In this document: piece by piece, positions 44,076 to 55,288 of the stretch
How the letters are laid out: every line of letters starts with the position of its first letter
Numbering within the stretch: position 1 is the stretch's first letter
From: Adiantum capillus-veneris
Taxonomy: Eukaryota; Streptophyta; Polypodiopsida; Polypodiales; Pteridaceae
Length of the DNA: 64,000 nt
NCBI GenBank assembly: GCA_014529385.2
Contig: CM043949.1
Location: 108,559,977 to 108,623,976 of the forward strand
Direction: 5' to 3'
Program-made: the position numbers and the translations under genes
The notes under the pieces: model-generated
What the model was told of the DNA's origin: nothing
Databases searched by the model: none
Seen by the model: the letters and a program-made list of their open reading frames with translations, nothing else

Positions 44076-44460
44076 TGTTATGTCCCACTCACAGGAGAGG
44101 GAATCTAGCCCAGATGCCGTCGAGATGGGCGTCCAGTATCCGAGCGGACGTAGTGAGAACACGGTCAGTGTGGCCGGCCATTATTATAAAAAGGAGGCCA
44201 AGGCCTCATTTGCAGTTATCGACCCCCATTGGCAGAGTGCTAGTGGTTAGCCCGCGAGGCAAGGAGTACGCGAGGTCACCTCGAGGAGGTGAGGCCGGGT
44301 GGTATGGGACGCTCGATCTTACAGGTGCACGCCTACGTCCTTGGACGCTGGCCCCAGTACGAAAGAGCTACCGAATGGTGGCTATGGTCGGGTGGTTTGT
44401 TCAACATGTGTCTGTAGACGGTCCGTGTAGCCGGGAGATCCACTCTCCGCTTTCGTTTCC
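44076..44460 (+). repeat. 3' LTR of element B
   Basis: TGTTATGTCCCAC...TCGTTTCC, about 385 bp. Its last base merges with the poly(C) of A's LTR. Confidence 0.9.
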
Positions 44461-45262
44461 CCCCCCCCCCCAAGCAATACCTAGCGTTTTGCAACACAGC
44501 CGACCTAGCATTTTTCCCATCAAGAACCAAGCCAACAATTTCGCATTGCAGTAGCCTGGCGACAGCAAATAGATCAAGAAGCCTAGCGTTTTGCATTTGC
44601 AGGACAACCGACAGTAGCAAGACAGTTTTCAACCCTAGCGTTTTTGCATCAGCATGACCCCTTAACATTTTGTAGATTCTCCGCGACAAGATCCACAGTA
44701 GCACCAACGTTTTCAGTTTTCAGCATAGACACATCATAGAAGAAGTCCCGAACCTCGCAGATCTCACCTTCTCGCAGAGATCCTCGCTGCATAGTCAGAT
44801 CCAGCGTAGTTTGCAGTTTCAGCCCGGAAAACGCAGATGCTGAAATCTGCGTTTTCAGCGCGTCGTCGCCGTCGACATCGTCACCGACATAGAGTCAGAA
44901 TTCAGCAAACACAAGACTTGCAGATTTCAGCCCTTAGCGTTTTCAGATTTCAGCCAGTCTCGTCGTGGTCCTCATCGTCGTCGACATCATCGGCAAGTCC
45001 AAAGCATTATAGAGATTTGTGCAATCAATAGTAGACCGCTCTAGCCATAGAGAGTGGGGCCTTTGGAGGAGGGTTTGACAACATTCTGGTTTCATATTCT
45101 TCTCTCTCTATCTCTCAGTCTCAGTACCTTCATTCACAGTGTTTACCCACTTTGTTTGTCATAACTTGCACTCTCTCACTAGAGGAACGGAAGGCTCTCC
45201 CTTCCGTAAGTGAAAGGAACCTTGAGCACAATTCGGAGCACTCATCTTAAGCAAAGTTCAAT
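44461..45262 (+). repeat. 5' LTR of A, part 2
   Basis: Continues A's LTR from the C tract, matching 55,700-56,480. Repeated AGCGTTTT motifs are present. Ends at TTCAAT, where element C enters. Confidence 0.9.
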
Positions 45263-46548
45263 TGTTAGGTGCAGTGGAATGAATGTTGTATTTTCTCAAG
45301 ATTAGTGATCTTTATTGCTCAAGGTTCTTTTTAGTTCTTAGGAAAAGAGAGAGCTTTCCGTCTTATAGAGAGTGCTGTGATCACGAACAAGTGAGTGGAT
45401 CTTGTGCGTGCAAATGAATGAGACTGAGAGAAGGAGAGAGAAGAGATACGACACCGAGAGGTTTGTAAAACCCTCCTCCGAAGGCCCCACTCTCGTCGGC
45501 GAGAGTGGTCTACTTTGATTGCACAAAGGTGTACAATGCGAATGCAATGGACTGATGCAATGGGACTATGCCGATGACGACGACGACTTGATGGCTGAAA
45601 TCTGAGTTCTTCTATCTGCTGTTTTTCATGGACTGTTTCGGGCTGAAATTGACTGTTTTGTCACTGTTTCAATGGCTGAATCTGATGGTTGTATCGGGGG
45701 TCATGCTAGAGACAAAAACGCTGATGTATTGTACCTGCTAAGCTGCGTTTTGATGCTGAGTTGTACCTGCTGGAAAACGCTGCCAAGGCTGGGGAATACC
45801 TGCTGAAAAACGCTAGTAAAGGCTGTGTTTTTTTCCCTTGCTGAAAATCTGTTATGGCTGCGTTTTTACCAAGGCTGGAAGCTGATGAAAACGCTGGAAT
45901 CTACTGTTGGTCTGCAATCCCAATGATGACAAAAAAACGCTGAAATGGTTTGTCCTGCTAGCGTTAGTAAATGGCTGAGATTGCTGATGTTGGTGCTAGG
46001 GGAAAACCGCCAGAGACGAGGCTTATGGCGATGGTATGCTATGGGTGGAAACGCCAATGGAAGGGGATGTATGGCGAAGGAATCTGCTGGGAATCCCCGC
46101 GAAGAAGGAGGTCCAAAAACGCTGGGGGGTGCTGGGGGGGTTACTGCTGAGAAGTTGCCTGTTGAGCGGGAAGCTCCTGCTCCCTCTTTTGCCAAAAAGT
46201 GTGAACTTTGGTTTGCTTATATATTAACTTAGCAAAATTGCCCTACCTACTTTTGTTGGAAAGTCACTTAAAAATAGTAAGTGAAAATCCCAATAAATAG
46301 GAAATTAGGCTAAATGCATTGGAAAATTCCCCTAACTGATGCTAATGGATTCTGATGGGAATTCCGATGATCATGTTGTGTGCAACCGGAGGATATGCAT
46401 CTATGCTAAGTGACTGGGCATGCACGGTCTACGAATAGACTCACAAAAGTGCCAAATCACTGCCAAATCTAAACTGACTTGACTGACTGAACCCTGCTGT
46501 GGTGTAGCTTGTCCACGGACACATAGGGTTGGGATGTGTCACGTGACA
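45263..46548 (-). repeat. 3' LTR of element C
   Basis: On the minus strand it runs from TGTCACGTGACACATCCC (46,548) to ACCTAACA (45,263). It is a diverged relative of A's LTR, with the same TATA region and many AGCGTTTT motifs. Confidence 0.9.
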
Positions 46549-47890
46549 TCCCCTCCTTTTCAAAGTGAGGTACTGGTACCGAACTGTATGGCGTCGAGGG
46601 AGATCACCAACAGCATCCGGAATCCTGGAAGGGACTCTTCGCCGGCCCACTCTGCTGTGTGGGTCGTGCGGTACTTGAACTTCATAAAGGTCTACAACGC
46701 TTGCTTCTTTGGGCTGCGCCGAAAGCGACACAAAGTCTTATGGATCTCCTTCCTTGCTTCATCTTTGTCTAGAGTCCTGCTTCTTTCGTCTTCAAGAATC
46801 TCCATGGCTGAAAATTCCTGAAACCATCTCCAACACAAAACCATGAACATACCCATTCCATGTAAAGTGAAGGAAAAAAATCTTGTCTTCTCTAAAGACT
46901 CTGTATGCAATGTAGATGAACATAGAGACGGAGTTACAACCCGTTCATCAAACACATGCAAACAAGTCTTCTGAATCTCCTTCCTTGCTTCATCTTTGTC
47001 TAGACTCCTGCTTCTTTCGTCTTCAAGAATCTCCATGGCTGAAAATTCCTGAAACCATCTCCAACACAAAACCATGAACATACCCATTCCATGTAAAGTG
47101 AAGGAAAAAAATCTTGTCTTCTCTAAAGACTATGTATGCAATGTACATGAACATAGAGACGGAGTTACAACCCGTTCATCAAACACATGCAAACAATGCG
47201 ATCGAATCTTTTCTCTTTGATCGAAATCAATCAATTGTGGCAAATCACAATGGAAATGCCCATGCTTGGTACTCATACAATCATGTGCTCGTTCAAAAAC
47301 TGTGTCATGCCAAGGAAGAGACATGGAATGTGACTTCCTGTCATACAAACTTTTCAACTTTTCATGCACAATCCGCATACATTCGTGCTCATCCATGAAA
47401 GAAACGTGCTCAACATGCAATATGTCATGCCTAGGAAAAGGGATCACATAACGATGCTGACTAAAATATAGGAAACCTTCACGAATGAAACACTCGAACA
47501 ATGCGTGCGTATCAATCATGCGAACACATAATACTTCCTGTAAGGGTTCTTTGGACCAAGGCTCGAGAGCCAAGATCGGTTTGTCCTGAATGATCGAATT
47601 GTCTTGTGGGGGTTCTTTGGACCTCGACTCGAAAGCCAAGATCGGATCTTCGTGATTAATCGAATCTACAACGAGGTTAGCTTCACTAGAAAAAGCATCC
47701 ACAAACACATCATCCTTGTGAACAATCACATCATCTTCACGCAACTCATCATGCTCGTGAGAAATCAAATCTTGATCATGCAAATCATCATGCTTATCAT
47801 TGACATCCAAATCATCATGCTTATCAATATCATTCAAATCATCATGCTTCTCATAATCATGCAAATCCTGTGTCATGCTGTGGAGAAAAA
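46441..47890 (-). pseudogene. Unknown pol-position extension of element C
   Basis: Minus-strand continuation of the Gag-protease frame. It begins with an acidic His/Asp-rich part (repeats like DKHDDLDVNDKHDDLHDQD) and goes on with VIPFPRHDILHVEHVSF, EHECMRIVHEKL, HSMSLPWHDT, HCLHVFDERVVTPSLCS and MGMFMVLCWRWFQEFSAMEI, ending in a basic segment (GDLPRRHTVRYQYLTLKR) that reaches the purine tract. I do not recognise the domain; there is no RT, RNase H or integrase motif. A 77-codon in-frame duplication lies at 46,745-47,206, and a GAG-to-TAG stop separates the copies. The frame shifts from protease near 47,880. The same blocks occur in A at 54,300-55,300. Confidence 0.75.
46745..47206 (-). repeat. 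231-bp in-frame tandem duplication in element C
   Basis: Units begin TCTCCTTCCTTGCTTCATC (plus strand) at 46,745 and 46,976. The period of 231 equals 77 codons. Element A has one unit. Units are nearly identical. Confidence 0.95.
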
Positions 47891-48711
47891 GGGATTGAGA
47901 GAATCTCCTTATCCCGAATCCTTTTAACCTTGTCCTGCATATTAGCAATGAGAGATGGAGAAGGAGCAGTGTCCACTCCATGAAAGACAGTAGGAGAATC
48001 ACTTTTGGCATTGAGAGTTAAAGTGCTAGCCTCCCAATCAACGAGAGGGTTTATTTCACGAAACCATTTCATGCCTAAAATCATATCACATCCTGAGAGA
48101 GGAGAAACAACAAATCTTCTAGTGAAGGCAATCTGTTGAATTACAAACAACACATCAAGCCACTCCTTCGTGATGAGAGTGTCCATACCAGGACGAAAGC
48201 CAGAGACCTCGATAGGAGATCTCGGACTAACTTCGAGGCGGGCTCTCTCAACAAGAGAGGGGCTGATCACATCATGCATACTACCTGGGTCAAACAATAT
48301 GACAAAACGGTGCCCTGACGTACGACCATAACATTTAATGAGTGAATCATCAATGGGAGGGTCCTGAGAAACTTTGGGCACAATCATGTTATCATTCATT
48401 GCATTGACAGATGTAGTGGGTGTTGTGGGTTCTTTAGATTCATTTGATTCAAGCTTAGGACATGTTCTTTTTATGTGACCCTTACTGTGACAGTAAAAAC
48501 AACGACCTTCTTTAGAATACGTGCTTTGTTCTTCCGAAGTGATGTAACCTCCTACAATTCCTTGTGCTACCTTTTCATATGGAGTAAGCTTAGGTTTAGC
48601 AATTGTGTTAGCCTTACCCTTAGATTCATTGGAAGAATTCTTTGATGAGAGACTATTGGAAGATTGGTTAGAAGAGTTATCATTCTTACCGTTCTGCGGG
48701 TTCTGAGAAGT
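47857..48711 (-). pseudogene. Zinc knuckle and protease of element C
   Basis: Minus-strand CFYCHSKGHIKRTC zinc knuckle (about 48,507-48,466), then from 48,399 an aspartic protease: VILFDPGSMHDVIS (DPGS for the usual DSGS/T) and, further on, FVVSPLSGCDMILGMKWF, the second conserved block. It is in the same frame as Gag, separated only by one stop at 48,709-48,711. Frame is lost near 47,880. Confidence 0.8.
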
Positions 48712-49848
48712 CTACGAGGTACTTGTGAAAGTCTTGTTCTCCTTAGGCTTTCCTTTGTTGTGCTTCATCTCGTGGGCGAGAGCAATTGCTACTGCTTTGT
48801 TGAGATCAATTGGATCGAGTACCTCAACATCATACTTGATATACTCGTTCAATCCGTAAAGAAATGCTTCCTTGCGCTTCGTATCCGATTTGCGTAATTG
48901 AGTGCCGAGCTGCAAAACCCGATTAGAGAAAGAAATAACCGGCATACCGTTTTGCTTGAGAGCTCGCCAATCGTCCTTCAGTCGTGCAAGGTACTGAGGT
49001 GGCATAAACCGCGCCTTGAGCTTGTCTTGGAAATCAACCCAACTAAAAGAGAGGGCCGTAAAATCCTCGGCTGCCTCTAGGTGCACGGCTAGCTGTGCCT
49101 CTTGCCATGCATGGTACCAATTTATGGCATCACCGGCAAGGTACATAGCTACCGTCAAAACTTTGCTATTGCCTGTTTTCTTAGTTGTCGCAAAATAAGC
49201 ATTAAATTGATGCAACGAAGAATGAATAACAGTAGCATCCATCTTACCGTCATACTTACTGAAAGTCAACTTCTCTGTGACTGGATTGTGTGAATCCGCA
49301 TCGTGGCTTGCACCACTTGACGAACTCCCACGATCTTTGGGTAGTTCGGTCTTCGAGGCTAGGATTTGGGCTATAAATTCTTGATTGCGAAGCTCTCTTT
49401 GAGCTTCACGCTCGGCCTCCTTTTCTGCTTTGCGTTCTTTTCGTTCAACGCGCTCGCGTTCGAGAGCAAGACGCTGCTCTTCTTGTTTTGCGGCAAGCGC
49501 AATGCGCTCACGTTCCTGAGCAAGTCGATTTTCTTCTTGTTTTGCAACAAGTTTGTCGTTTCTTTCATCGCGCTCGCGGCCCTTGGCTTCTTGTGCACGG
49601 TCCTTTGCTGCTTGTTCTTCTGCTTTGCTTGCGAGTTGTGCCAAGGCAACTCGATTCGTTTCTTGTTGTTGTGCCATCATGTCCAACATCGACTTGACCA
49701 TCATCTCCATAGGTGTGAGGACAACTCGTGGCATAGATGGCGAAGGGGGAGGGTTGGAAAAATCTACTGGTGGGAAGAATCCTTCGTCGCCTCTCTCATG
49801 CTCGTCACCTGAATGCGAAGTATCCATGCCGCTTCGGGTGACGACCAT
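48712..49848 (-). CDS. Gag of element C
   Basis: Open for 378 codons on the minus strand from MVVTRSGMDTSHSGDEHERG. Residues ~60-185 form a highly charged Glu/Arg/Lys coiled coil (QEENRLAQERERIALAAKQE, VERKERKAEKEAEREAQREL). Residues ~200-370 are the retrotransposon Gag core (LTFSKYDGKMDATVIHSSLH, AMYLAGDAINWYHAWQEAQL, FQDKLKARFMPPQYL, LDPIDLNKAVAIALAHEM). The same start and core occur in element A. This is the best preserved Gag here and could still be translated. Confidence 0.88.
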   Translation of the reverse strand: MVVTRSGMDTSHSGDEHERGDEGFFPPVDFSNPPPSPSMPRVVLTPMEMMVKSMLDMMAQQQETNRVALAQLASKAEEQAAKDRAQEAKGRERDERNDKLVAKQEENRLAQERERIALAAKQEEQRLALERERVERKERKAEKEAEREAQRELRNQEFIAQILASKTELPKDRGSSSSGASHDADSHNPVTEKLTFSKYDGKMDATVIHSSLHQFNAYFATTKKTGNSKVLTVAMYLAGDAINWYHAWQEAQLAVHLEAAEDFTALSFSWVDFQDKLKARFMPPQYLARLKDDWRALKQNGMPVISFSNRVLQLGTQLRKSDTKRKEAFLYGLNEYIKYDVEVLDPIDLNKAVAIALAHEMKHNKGKPKENKTFTSTS

Positions 49849-50283
49849 GCACTAGGATCTTGGGTTCTTAAGTTCACAAGGAACTTGGTTCTTGAGGTTC
49901 TTGAGGTTCTTGAGTTCTTGGGTTCTTGAGGATCTTGAGCGTTTCTTTCGCTTGCAAATCGCGTTGGAGAAGGATCTTCTCTTCACCCGAGTTCTACCCT
50001 TTTCTGCGGGTGCACCCCTTGGCGGCCTTGCGCTCACACCAAGGTTGCTTTTTCCCACCTCACGTCGATTGGCCGGCCGCTAAGTGCACGGTCCGCTCTC
50101 AATGAGTGAAAAGAGACACAAGGGGAGGCTGGACAAGCCCTTCTTTCTTGGGATTCATGTCACTCTTCAACAAAACACGATTAGGAATCGCCACGCCCAA
50201 GTAAACTTGGGTTCGTGCGATCGCAACAAGCAAAAAAAAAATTCTTGTGGTTCTTTCCTTGAGTAATGCAGAACACTTCCAAA
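49849..50283 (-). other. leader of element C
   Basis: Minus-strand untranslated region between primer-binding site and Gag; closely similar to 52,010-52,438 in A. Confidence 0.8.
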
Positions 50284-50295
50284 GCTCTGATACCA
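50284..50295 (-). promoter_or_regulatory. primer-binding site of element C (Met-tRNA type)
   Basis: Minus-strand TGGTATCAGAGC, next to the end of the 5' LTR. Confidence 0.93.
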
Positions 50296-50298
50296 AAG

Positions 50299-51968
50299 TT
50301 GTATTTTCTCAAGATTAGGGTAAAACCCCCAACTTAAGGCCACCTAAGGGGCTTCGCAAATTGCAGCCAGCATACTCCACCATTTTCAGGTTGAATGAGC
50401 ACAATTGGAAGAGCTCATCAATACCTACCTACAGTAAAAATCTCTCCCACGCGCGGTGCTTCTTCAACGACGCGCAACGTCGTCGAAGATTTTCTGTGTA
50501 ACAAAAATGGACATGAGTGGAAAGCCACACAAGGGGGTTATTATGGGGCATAGCAGCCAACAAGGCTTGAACCCAGATCCAACGGCAGTGATTTTAAGTT
50601 GAGTTGAGCTAACCACCTCACCACAAGGCCACTTGTGTCCCTACATTGGACCTTTACAATTTTAAACTTGGGGAGTCCAGGGTCCCATTAAAGGGGGCCG
50701 GTTTTTTATTGGCCCCTTTACCCTAGTGATCTTTATTGCTCAAGGTTCTTTTTAGTTCTTAGGGAAAGAGAGAGCTTTCCGTCTTATAGAGAGTGCTGTG
50801 ATCACGAACAAGTGAGTGGATCTTGTGCGTACAAATGAATGAGACTGAGAGAAGGAGAGAGAAGAGATACGACACCGAGAGGTTTGTAAAACCCTCCTCC
50901 GAAGGCCCCACTCTCGTCGGAGAGAGTGGTCTACTTTGATTGCACAAAGGTGTACAATGCGAATGCAATGGACTGATGCAATGGGACTATGCCGATGACG
51001 ACGACGACTTGACGGCTGAAATCTGAGTTCTTCTATCTGCTGTTTTTCATGGACTGTTTCGGGCTGAAATTGACTGTTTTGTCGCTGTTTCAATGGCTGA
51101 ATCTGATGGTTGTATCGGAGGTCATGCTAGAGAAATAAACGCTGATGTATTGTACCTGCTAAGCTGCGTTTTGATGCTGAGTTGTACCTGCTGGAAAACG
51201 CTGCCAAGGCTGGGGAATACCTGCTGAAAAACGCTAGTAAAGGCTGTGTTTTCTTCCCTTGCTGAAAATCTGTTATGGCTACGTTTTTACCAAGGCTGGA
51301 AGCTGATGAAAACGCTGGAATCTACTGTTGGTCTGCAATCCCAATGATGACAAAAAAACGCTGAAATGGTATGTCCTGCTAGAGTTAGTAAATGGCTGAG
51401 ATTGCTGATGTTGGTGCTAGGGGAAAACCGCCAGTGACGAGACTTATGGCGATGGTATGCTGTTGGTGGAAACGCCAATGGAAGGGGATGTATGGCGAAG
51501 GAATCTGCTGGGAATCCCCGCGAAGAAGAAGGTCCAAAAACGCTGGGGGGTGCTGGGGGGGTTACTGCTGAGAAGTTGCCTGTTGAGCGGGAAGCTCCTG
51601 CTCCCTCTTTTGCCAAAAAGTGTGAACTTTGGTTTGCTTATATATTAACTTAGCAAAATTGCCCTACCTACTTTTGTTGGAAAGTCACTTAAAAATAGTA
51701 AGTGAAAATCCCAATAAATAGGAAATTAGGCTAAATGCACTGGAAAATTCCCCTAACTGATGCTAATGGATTCTGATGGGAATTCCGATGATCATGTTGT
51801 GTGCAACCGGAGGATATGCATCTATGCTAAGTGACTGGGCATGCACGGTCTACGAATAGACTCACAAAAGTGCCACATCACTGCTAATCTAAACTGACTT
51901 GACTGACTGAACCCTGTTGTGGTGTAGCTTGTCCACGGACACATAGGGTTGGGATGTGTCACGTGACA
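50299..51968 (-). repeat. 5' LTR of element C
   Basis: Matches 45,263-46,548 apart from a 406-bp insertion at 50,318-50,723 and loss of about 22 terminal bases beside the primer-binding site. Confidence 0.9.
50318..50723. mobile_element. 406-bp insertion at TA with GGGTAAA ends and an internal tRNA-like promoter
   Basis: The other LTR of C is a perfect empty site (AAGATTAGTGATC at 45,299-45,312). The insertion is bounded by duplicated TA (50,316-50,317; 50,724-50,725) and short inverted ends GGGTAAA/TTTACCC, as in Tc1/mariner-like MITEs. Inside, on the minus strand, are a Pol III A box TGGTGAGGTGG (50,613-50,623) and, 40 bp on, a B box GGTTCAAGCC (50,564-50,573), as in a tRNA-derived SINE. 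Either a SINE lies within a MITE or this is one composite unit. Confidence 0.75.
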
Positions 51969-51996
51969 TCAACATTCACTTCCGCTGCACCTTACA
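51969..51996 (+). repeat. 5' LTR of A, part 3 (terminal 28 bp)
   Basis: TCAACATTCACTTCCGCTGC... to CTTACA, the LTR end displaced by element C; it is followed directly by A's primer-binding site. Confidence 0.93.
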
Positions 51997-51997
51997 T

Positions 51998-52009
51998 TGG
52001 TATCAGAGC
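51998..52009 (+). promoter_or_regulatory. primer-binding site of element A (Met-tRNA type)
   Basis: TGGTATCAGAGC, one base after the LTR end. Confidence 0.95.
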
Positions 52010-52438
52010 TTTGGAAGTGTTCTGTATCACTCAAGGAAAGAACCACAAGAATTTTTTTTTTGCTTGTTGCGGTCGCGCGTAACCCAAATCCTCTTGGACG
52101 TGTCGATTACCTAATCGTGTTTTTTGAAGAGTGACAGAAAACCCAAGAAAGAAGGGCTTGTCTAGCCTCCCCTTGTTTCTCTTTTCACTCATTGAGAGCG
52201 GACCGTGCACTTAGCGGCCGGCCAATCGACGTGAGGTGGGAAAAAGCAACCTTGGTGTGAGCGCAAGGCCGCCAAGGGGTACGCCCTCGGGAAAGAGAAG
52301 AGCTTGGGTAAGAGAAGATCCTTCTCTAACACAGATTGCAAGCTAAAGAAGAACCTCAAGAACCTCAAGACCCTCAAGAACCAAGAACCACAAGACCCCA
52401 AAGTTCCTCGTGAACTTAAGAACCCACGACTTCACTAT

Positions 52439-53510
52439 ATGGTCATTACCCGAAGCGAAACGGATACTTCGCATGGAGGTGATGAGCATGGAAGAGGCGA
52501 AGAAAAATTTTCCCCACCAGAAGGTTTTTCCGACCCTCCCCCTTCCCCATCCACGCCATGGTTTGCACCAAATCCTATGGAGGCTTTGGTCAAGTCGATG
52601 ATGGACATGATGGCACGACAAGAAGCGACTCGTGTTGCCTTGGAACGCGAGCGCGATTAACGAAAAGAAAGAAAAGCAGAAGGAAAGGTAGCTATTGAGC
52701 GTGAGCGTGAGCAAGCACGCTTGGCGGCCGAAGCAAGACAGGCAGCTATTGAGCGTGAGCGTGAGCAAGCGCGCTTGGCGGCCGAAGACAGACGAGCGGC
52801 CTTGGAGGCAGAGCATTAGGTGCAGAGAGACCTACGCATGCAAGAGTTGGTCCGACAAGCCCTCACCTCGAAACCCGAGCCAGACAAAGATGTTGGTGGT
52901 TCATCAAGTGGTGCACGTCGAGATTTGAACTCCAACGACCCTGTCTTAGAGAAGATCACGTTCAGTAAGTATGATGGTAAGATGGATGCTACGATTATTC
53001 ATTCTTGGTTGCATCAATTTAATGCTTATTTTGGGACAACTAAGAAGACAAGGAATAGCAAGTTTTTGACGGCAGCCATGTACCTTGCTCGTGATGCCAT
53101 TAATTGGTACCACGCATGGCAAGAGGCGCAGTTGACCACGCACCTAGAGGAAGCCAAGGACGGCACGCCCCTTTCTTTCAATTGGGCCAACTTCCAAGAC
53201 AAGCTCAAGGCGCGGTTTATGTCCCCCACAGTACCGAGCACGGTTGAAAGACGATTGGCACAATCTCAAGCAAAATAATGTGCCAGTTATGTTTTTCTCT
53301 AATCGTGTTTTGCAATTATGCAAATCGGATGATGAGCGCAAGGAGTCTTTTATTTTCGGGTTGGACGACTATATCAGGTTTGATGTCGAAGTCCTCGACC
53401 CGATCGATCTCAACAAGGCGGTAGCGATTGCTCTCGAGCAGGAGATGAAGCACAACAAGGGAAAGCCTAAGGAAAACAAGACTTCCACAAGTACCTCTCA
53501 CACTTCTTAG
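52439..53510 (+). pseudogene. Gag of element A
   Basis: Start MVITRSETDTSHGGDEHGRG at 52,439 matches C's Gag start. In-frame stops at 52,658 and about 52,817 lie in the charged coiled-coil region. The core is open from 52,820 (ITFSKYDGKMDATIIHSWLH, AINWYHAWQEAQL). One inserted A near 53,228 shifts the frame, and it continues at 53,244 (LKDDW-like start to LDPIDLNKAVAIALEQEM). Decayed, while C keeps the intact form. Confidence 0.85.
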
Positions 53511-54280
53511 AACGGTAAGAACAGTAAGAATGGATAGAACGGTAACTCTTCTAACCAATCTTCCAATAGTCTCTCAGAAAAGAACTCTCCAAATGAACCT
53601 AAGGGTAAAGCTAACACAATTGCTAAACCTAAGCTCACTCCAGATGGAAAAGCAGAACAAGGAATTTTAGGAGGATACATTACGTCGGAAGAACAAAGCA
53701 TTTATTCTAAGGAAGATCGTTGTTTTCATTGTCACATCAAGGGTCACATAAAAAGAACATGTCCTAAGCTTGAATCTAATGACTCTAAAGAACCCACAGA
53801 ACCCACTTCCTCTGTCAATGCAATAAATGAGAACACGAGTGTGACCCAAGCCTCTCATGATCCTCCCATTGATGAGTCTCTCATTAAGTGTTATGGTCAT
53901 GTGAACGGTCAGTGTTTTGTCATATTGTTTGACCCAGGCAGTATGCATGATTTGATTAGTGACTCTCTTGTCGAAAGAGCCCGCTTGAAGGTTAGCGAGA
54001 CATCTCCTTTCGAGGTGTCAGGCTTCTCTTCCGGTATGGACTCTCTCATCACACACGAGTGCCTTGATGTTTTGTTCACTGTTCAACAAGTGTCCTTCCG
54101 CAGAAAATTTGTAGTCTCTCCTCTTTCAGGATGTGATATGCTTTTGGGCATTCAATGGTTTCGTGACATAACCCTCTCATTGATTGGGCGGAAAATACGT
54201 TCACTTTCAATGCCAAAAGTGACTCTCCCATTGTCATTTGTAAAGAGCAAGTTGTTCATTCTTCATCTCTCATTTCTAAT
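53511..54280 (+). pseudogene. Zinc knuckle and protease of element A
   Basis: CFHCHIKGHIKRTC knuckle at about 53,725-53,766. Protease is open from 53,841: FVILFDPGSMHDLIS and FVVSPLSGCDMLLGIQWF. The frame shifts near 54,175. The active site DPGS is shared with C, so it is a family trait and not a chance mutation. Confidence 0.82.
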
Positions 54281-55288
54281 GTGCAAGTGAAAATTGAAAA
54301 GAATCTGAAGAAAGAGACTCTCTCAGTCTCTTCTTTTCCAAAGCACGACACACATGATTTGCATGATCAAGATGTGATTATTCACGAGCATGATGATTTG
54401 CAAGAAGAAGCAATGATTGTTCCCAAGGATAATGGTTTAGTTGATGCTTTTTCTAGTGAAGCTAACCTCATTGCACATTCGATAGATCACGAAGAACCGA
54501 TCTTGGCTCTCGAGTCGAGGTCCAAAGAACCTCCACAGGAAGTATTATGTGTTCGAATGATTAGTCAGCACGCATTGTTCGATTGTTTCATTCGTGATGC
54601 TTTCCTGTATTTTAGTCACCGTCCTTATGTGATCCCTTTTCACAAGCATGACATATTGTACGCTGAGCACGATTCATTCATAAATGAGCACGAATGTATG
54701 CGGATTACTCATGAAAAGATGAAATGTTTGCATTCAAGGAATCCACATTCCATGTCTCTTCCTTGGCATGACACAATTTTTTATCCGAAAGAGCACAAGA
54801 AGGATTGAGCATCAAGCATAGGCATTTCCATTGTGTTTTGCCACAGTTGATTGATTTAGATCAAAACGACAAGTTTCAATTCCATTGTTTGTGTGTGTTT
54901 GATGAACCGTTTGGCACTCCGTCACTTTGTTCATCTGCATTCCATGCACAGTTTTTTAAGAAGAATAGTATTTTTCCAGTCACTTTACGTGGAATGGGTA
55001 TGTTCATGTTTTTGTGTTGGAAGTGGTTTCAAGAATTTTCAACCTCGGAGATTCTTAAAGAAGGTAGACGCATGACTATAGACGAAGTTGAAGCATTGAA
55101 GGAGCCACGGATGACTTTGTGTCGCTTTCGGCGCGACCCAAGAAGCAAGTGTCGCAGACCTGTATAAAGTTCAAGTATCGCACGACCCACGCATAAGAGT
55201 GGACCCGCGAAGAGTCTTTCCCAGGATTCCCGACGCTGTTGGCGATCTCCCTCAACGCCATACAGTTTGGTACCCGTACCTCACTTTG
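54281..55288 (+). pseudogene. Unknown pol-position extension of element A
   Basis: 54,281-54,808 is open, and 54,805-55,167 continues in a nearby frame. It shares with C the acidic start (DLHDQDVIIHEHDDLQEEAM), EPILALESRSKEPPQEVLCV, VIPFHKHDIL, EHECMRITHEKM, HSMSLPWHDT and MGMFMFLCWKWFQEFS. The end (RIPDAVGDLPQRHTVWYPYL) runs to the purine tract. No RT, RNase H or integrase motif; function unknown. Presence in two separate copies shows it belongs to the family and was kept while they moved. Confidence 0.75.

Larger units (their letters stand above)
34988..44460 (+). mobile_element. Element B: chromovirus (Ty3/gypsy) inserted in the LTR of A
   Basis: LTRs 34,988-35,365 (378 bp) and 44,076-44,460 (385 bp), beginning TGTTATGTCCC. 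Internal order is Gag, zinc knuckle, protease, RT, RNase H, integrase, chromodomain. It sits in the poly(C) stretch of A's 5' LTR (flanks CCCCCG and CCCCC...), so the target duplication cannot be read exactly. RNase H is split by a hAT transposon. Several frameshifts and stops are present; the integrase-chromodomain part is still open. Confidence 0.92.
45263..51968 (-). mobile_element. Element C: second gag-protease element of A's family, reverse orientation
   Basis: Minus-strand element inserted near the end of A's 5' LTR. Ends are TGTTAGG (45,263) and GTGACA (51,968), flanked by TCAAT (45,258-45,262) and TCAAC (51,969-51,973), where A's intact LTR reads TTCAACATTC. The 5' LTR is 50,299-51,968 (with a 406-bp insertion); the 3' LTR is 45,263-46,548. 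LTRs differ by only about 2% by eye. Coding content is Gag, zinc knuckle, protease and the unknown extension, with no polymerase, as in A. Confidence 0.92.

Noticed and set aside
45866..46195. 109-codon ORF on the minus strand, repeated at 51,287-51,616
   Set aside because: Both sit in the LTRs of C; the near-identity is that of the LTR pair, not of a gene.
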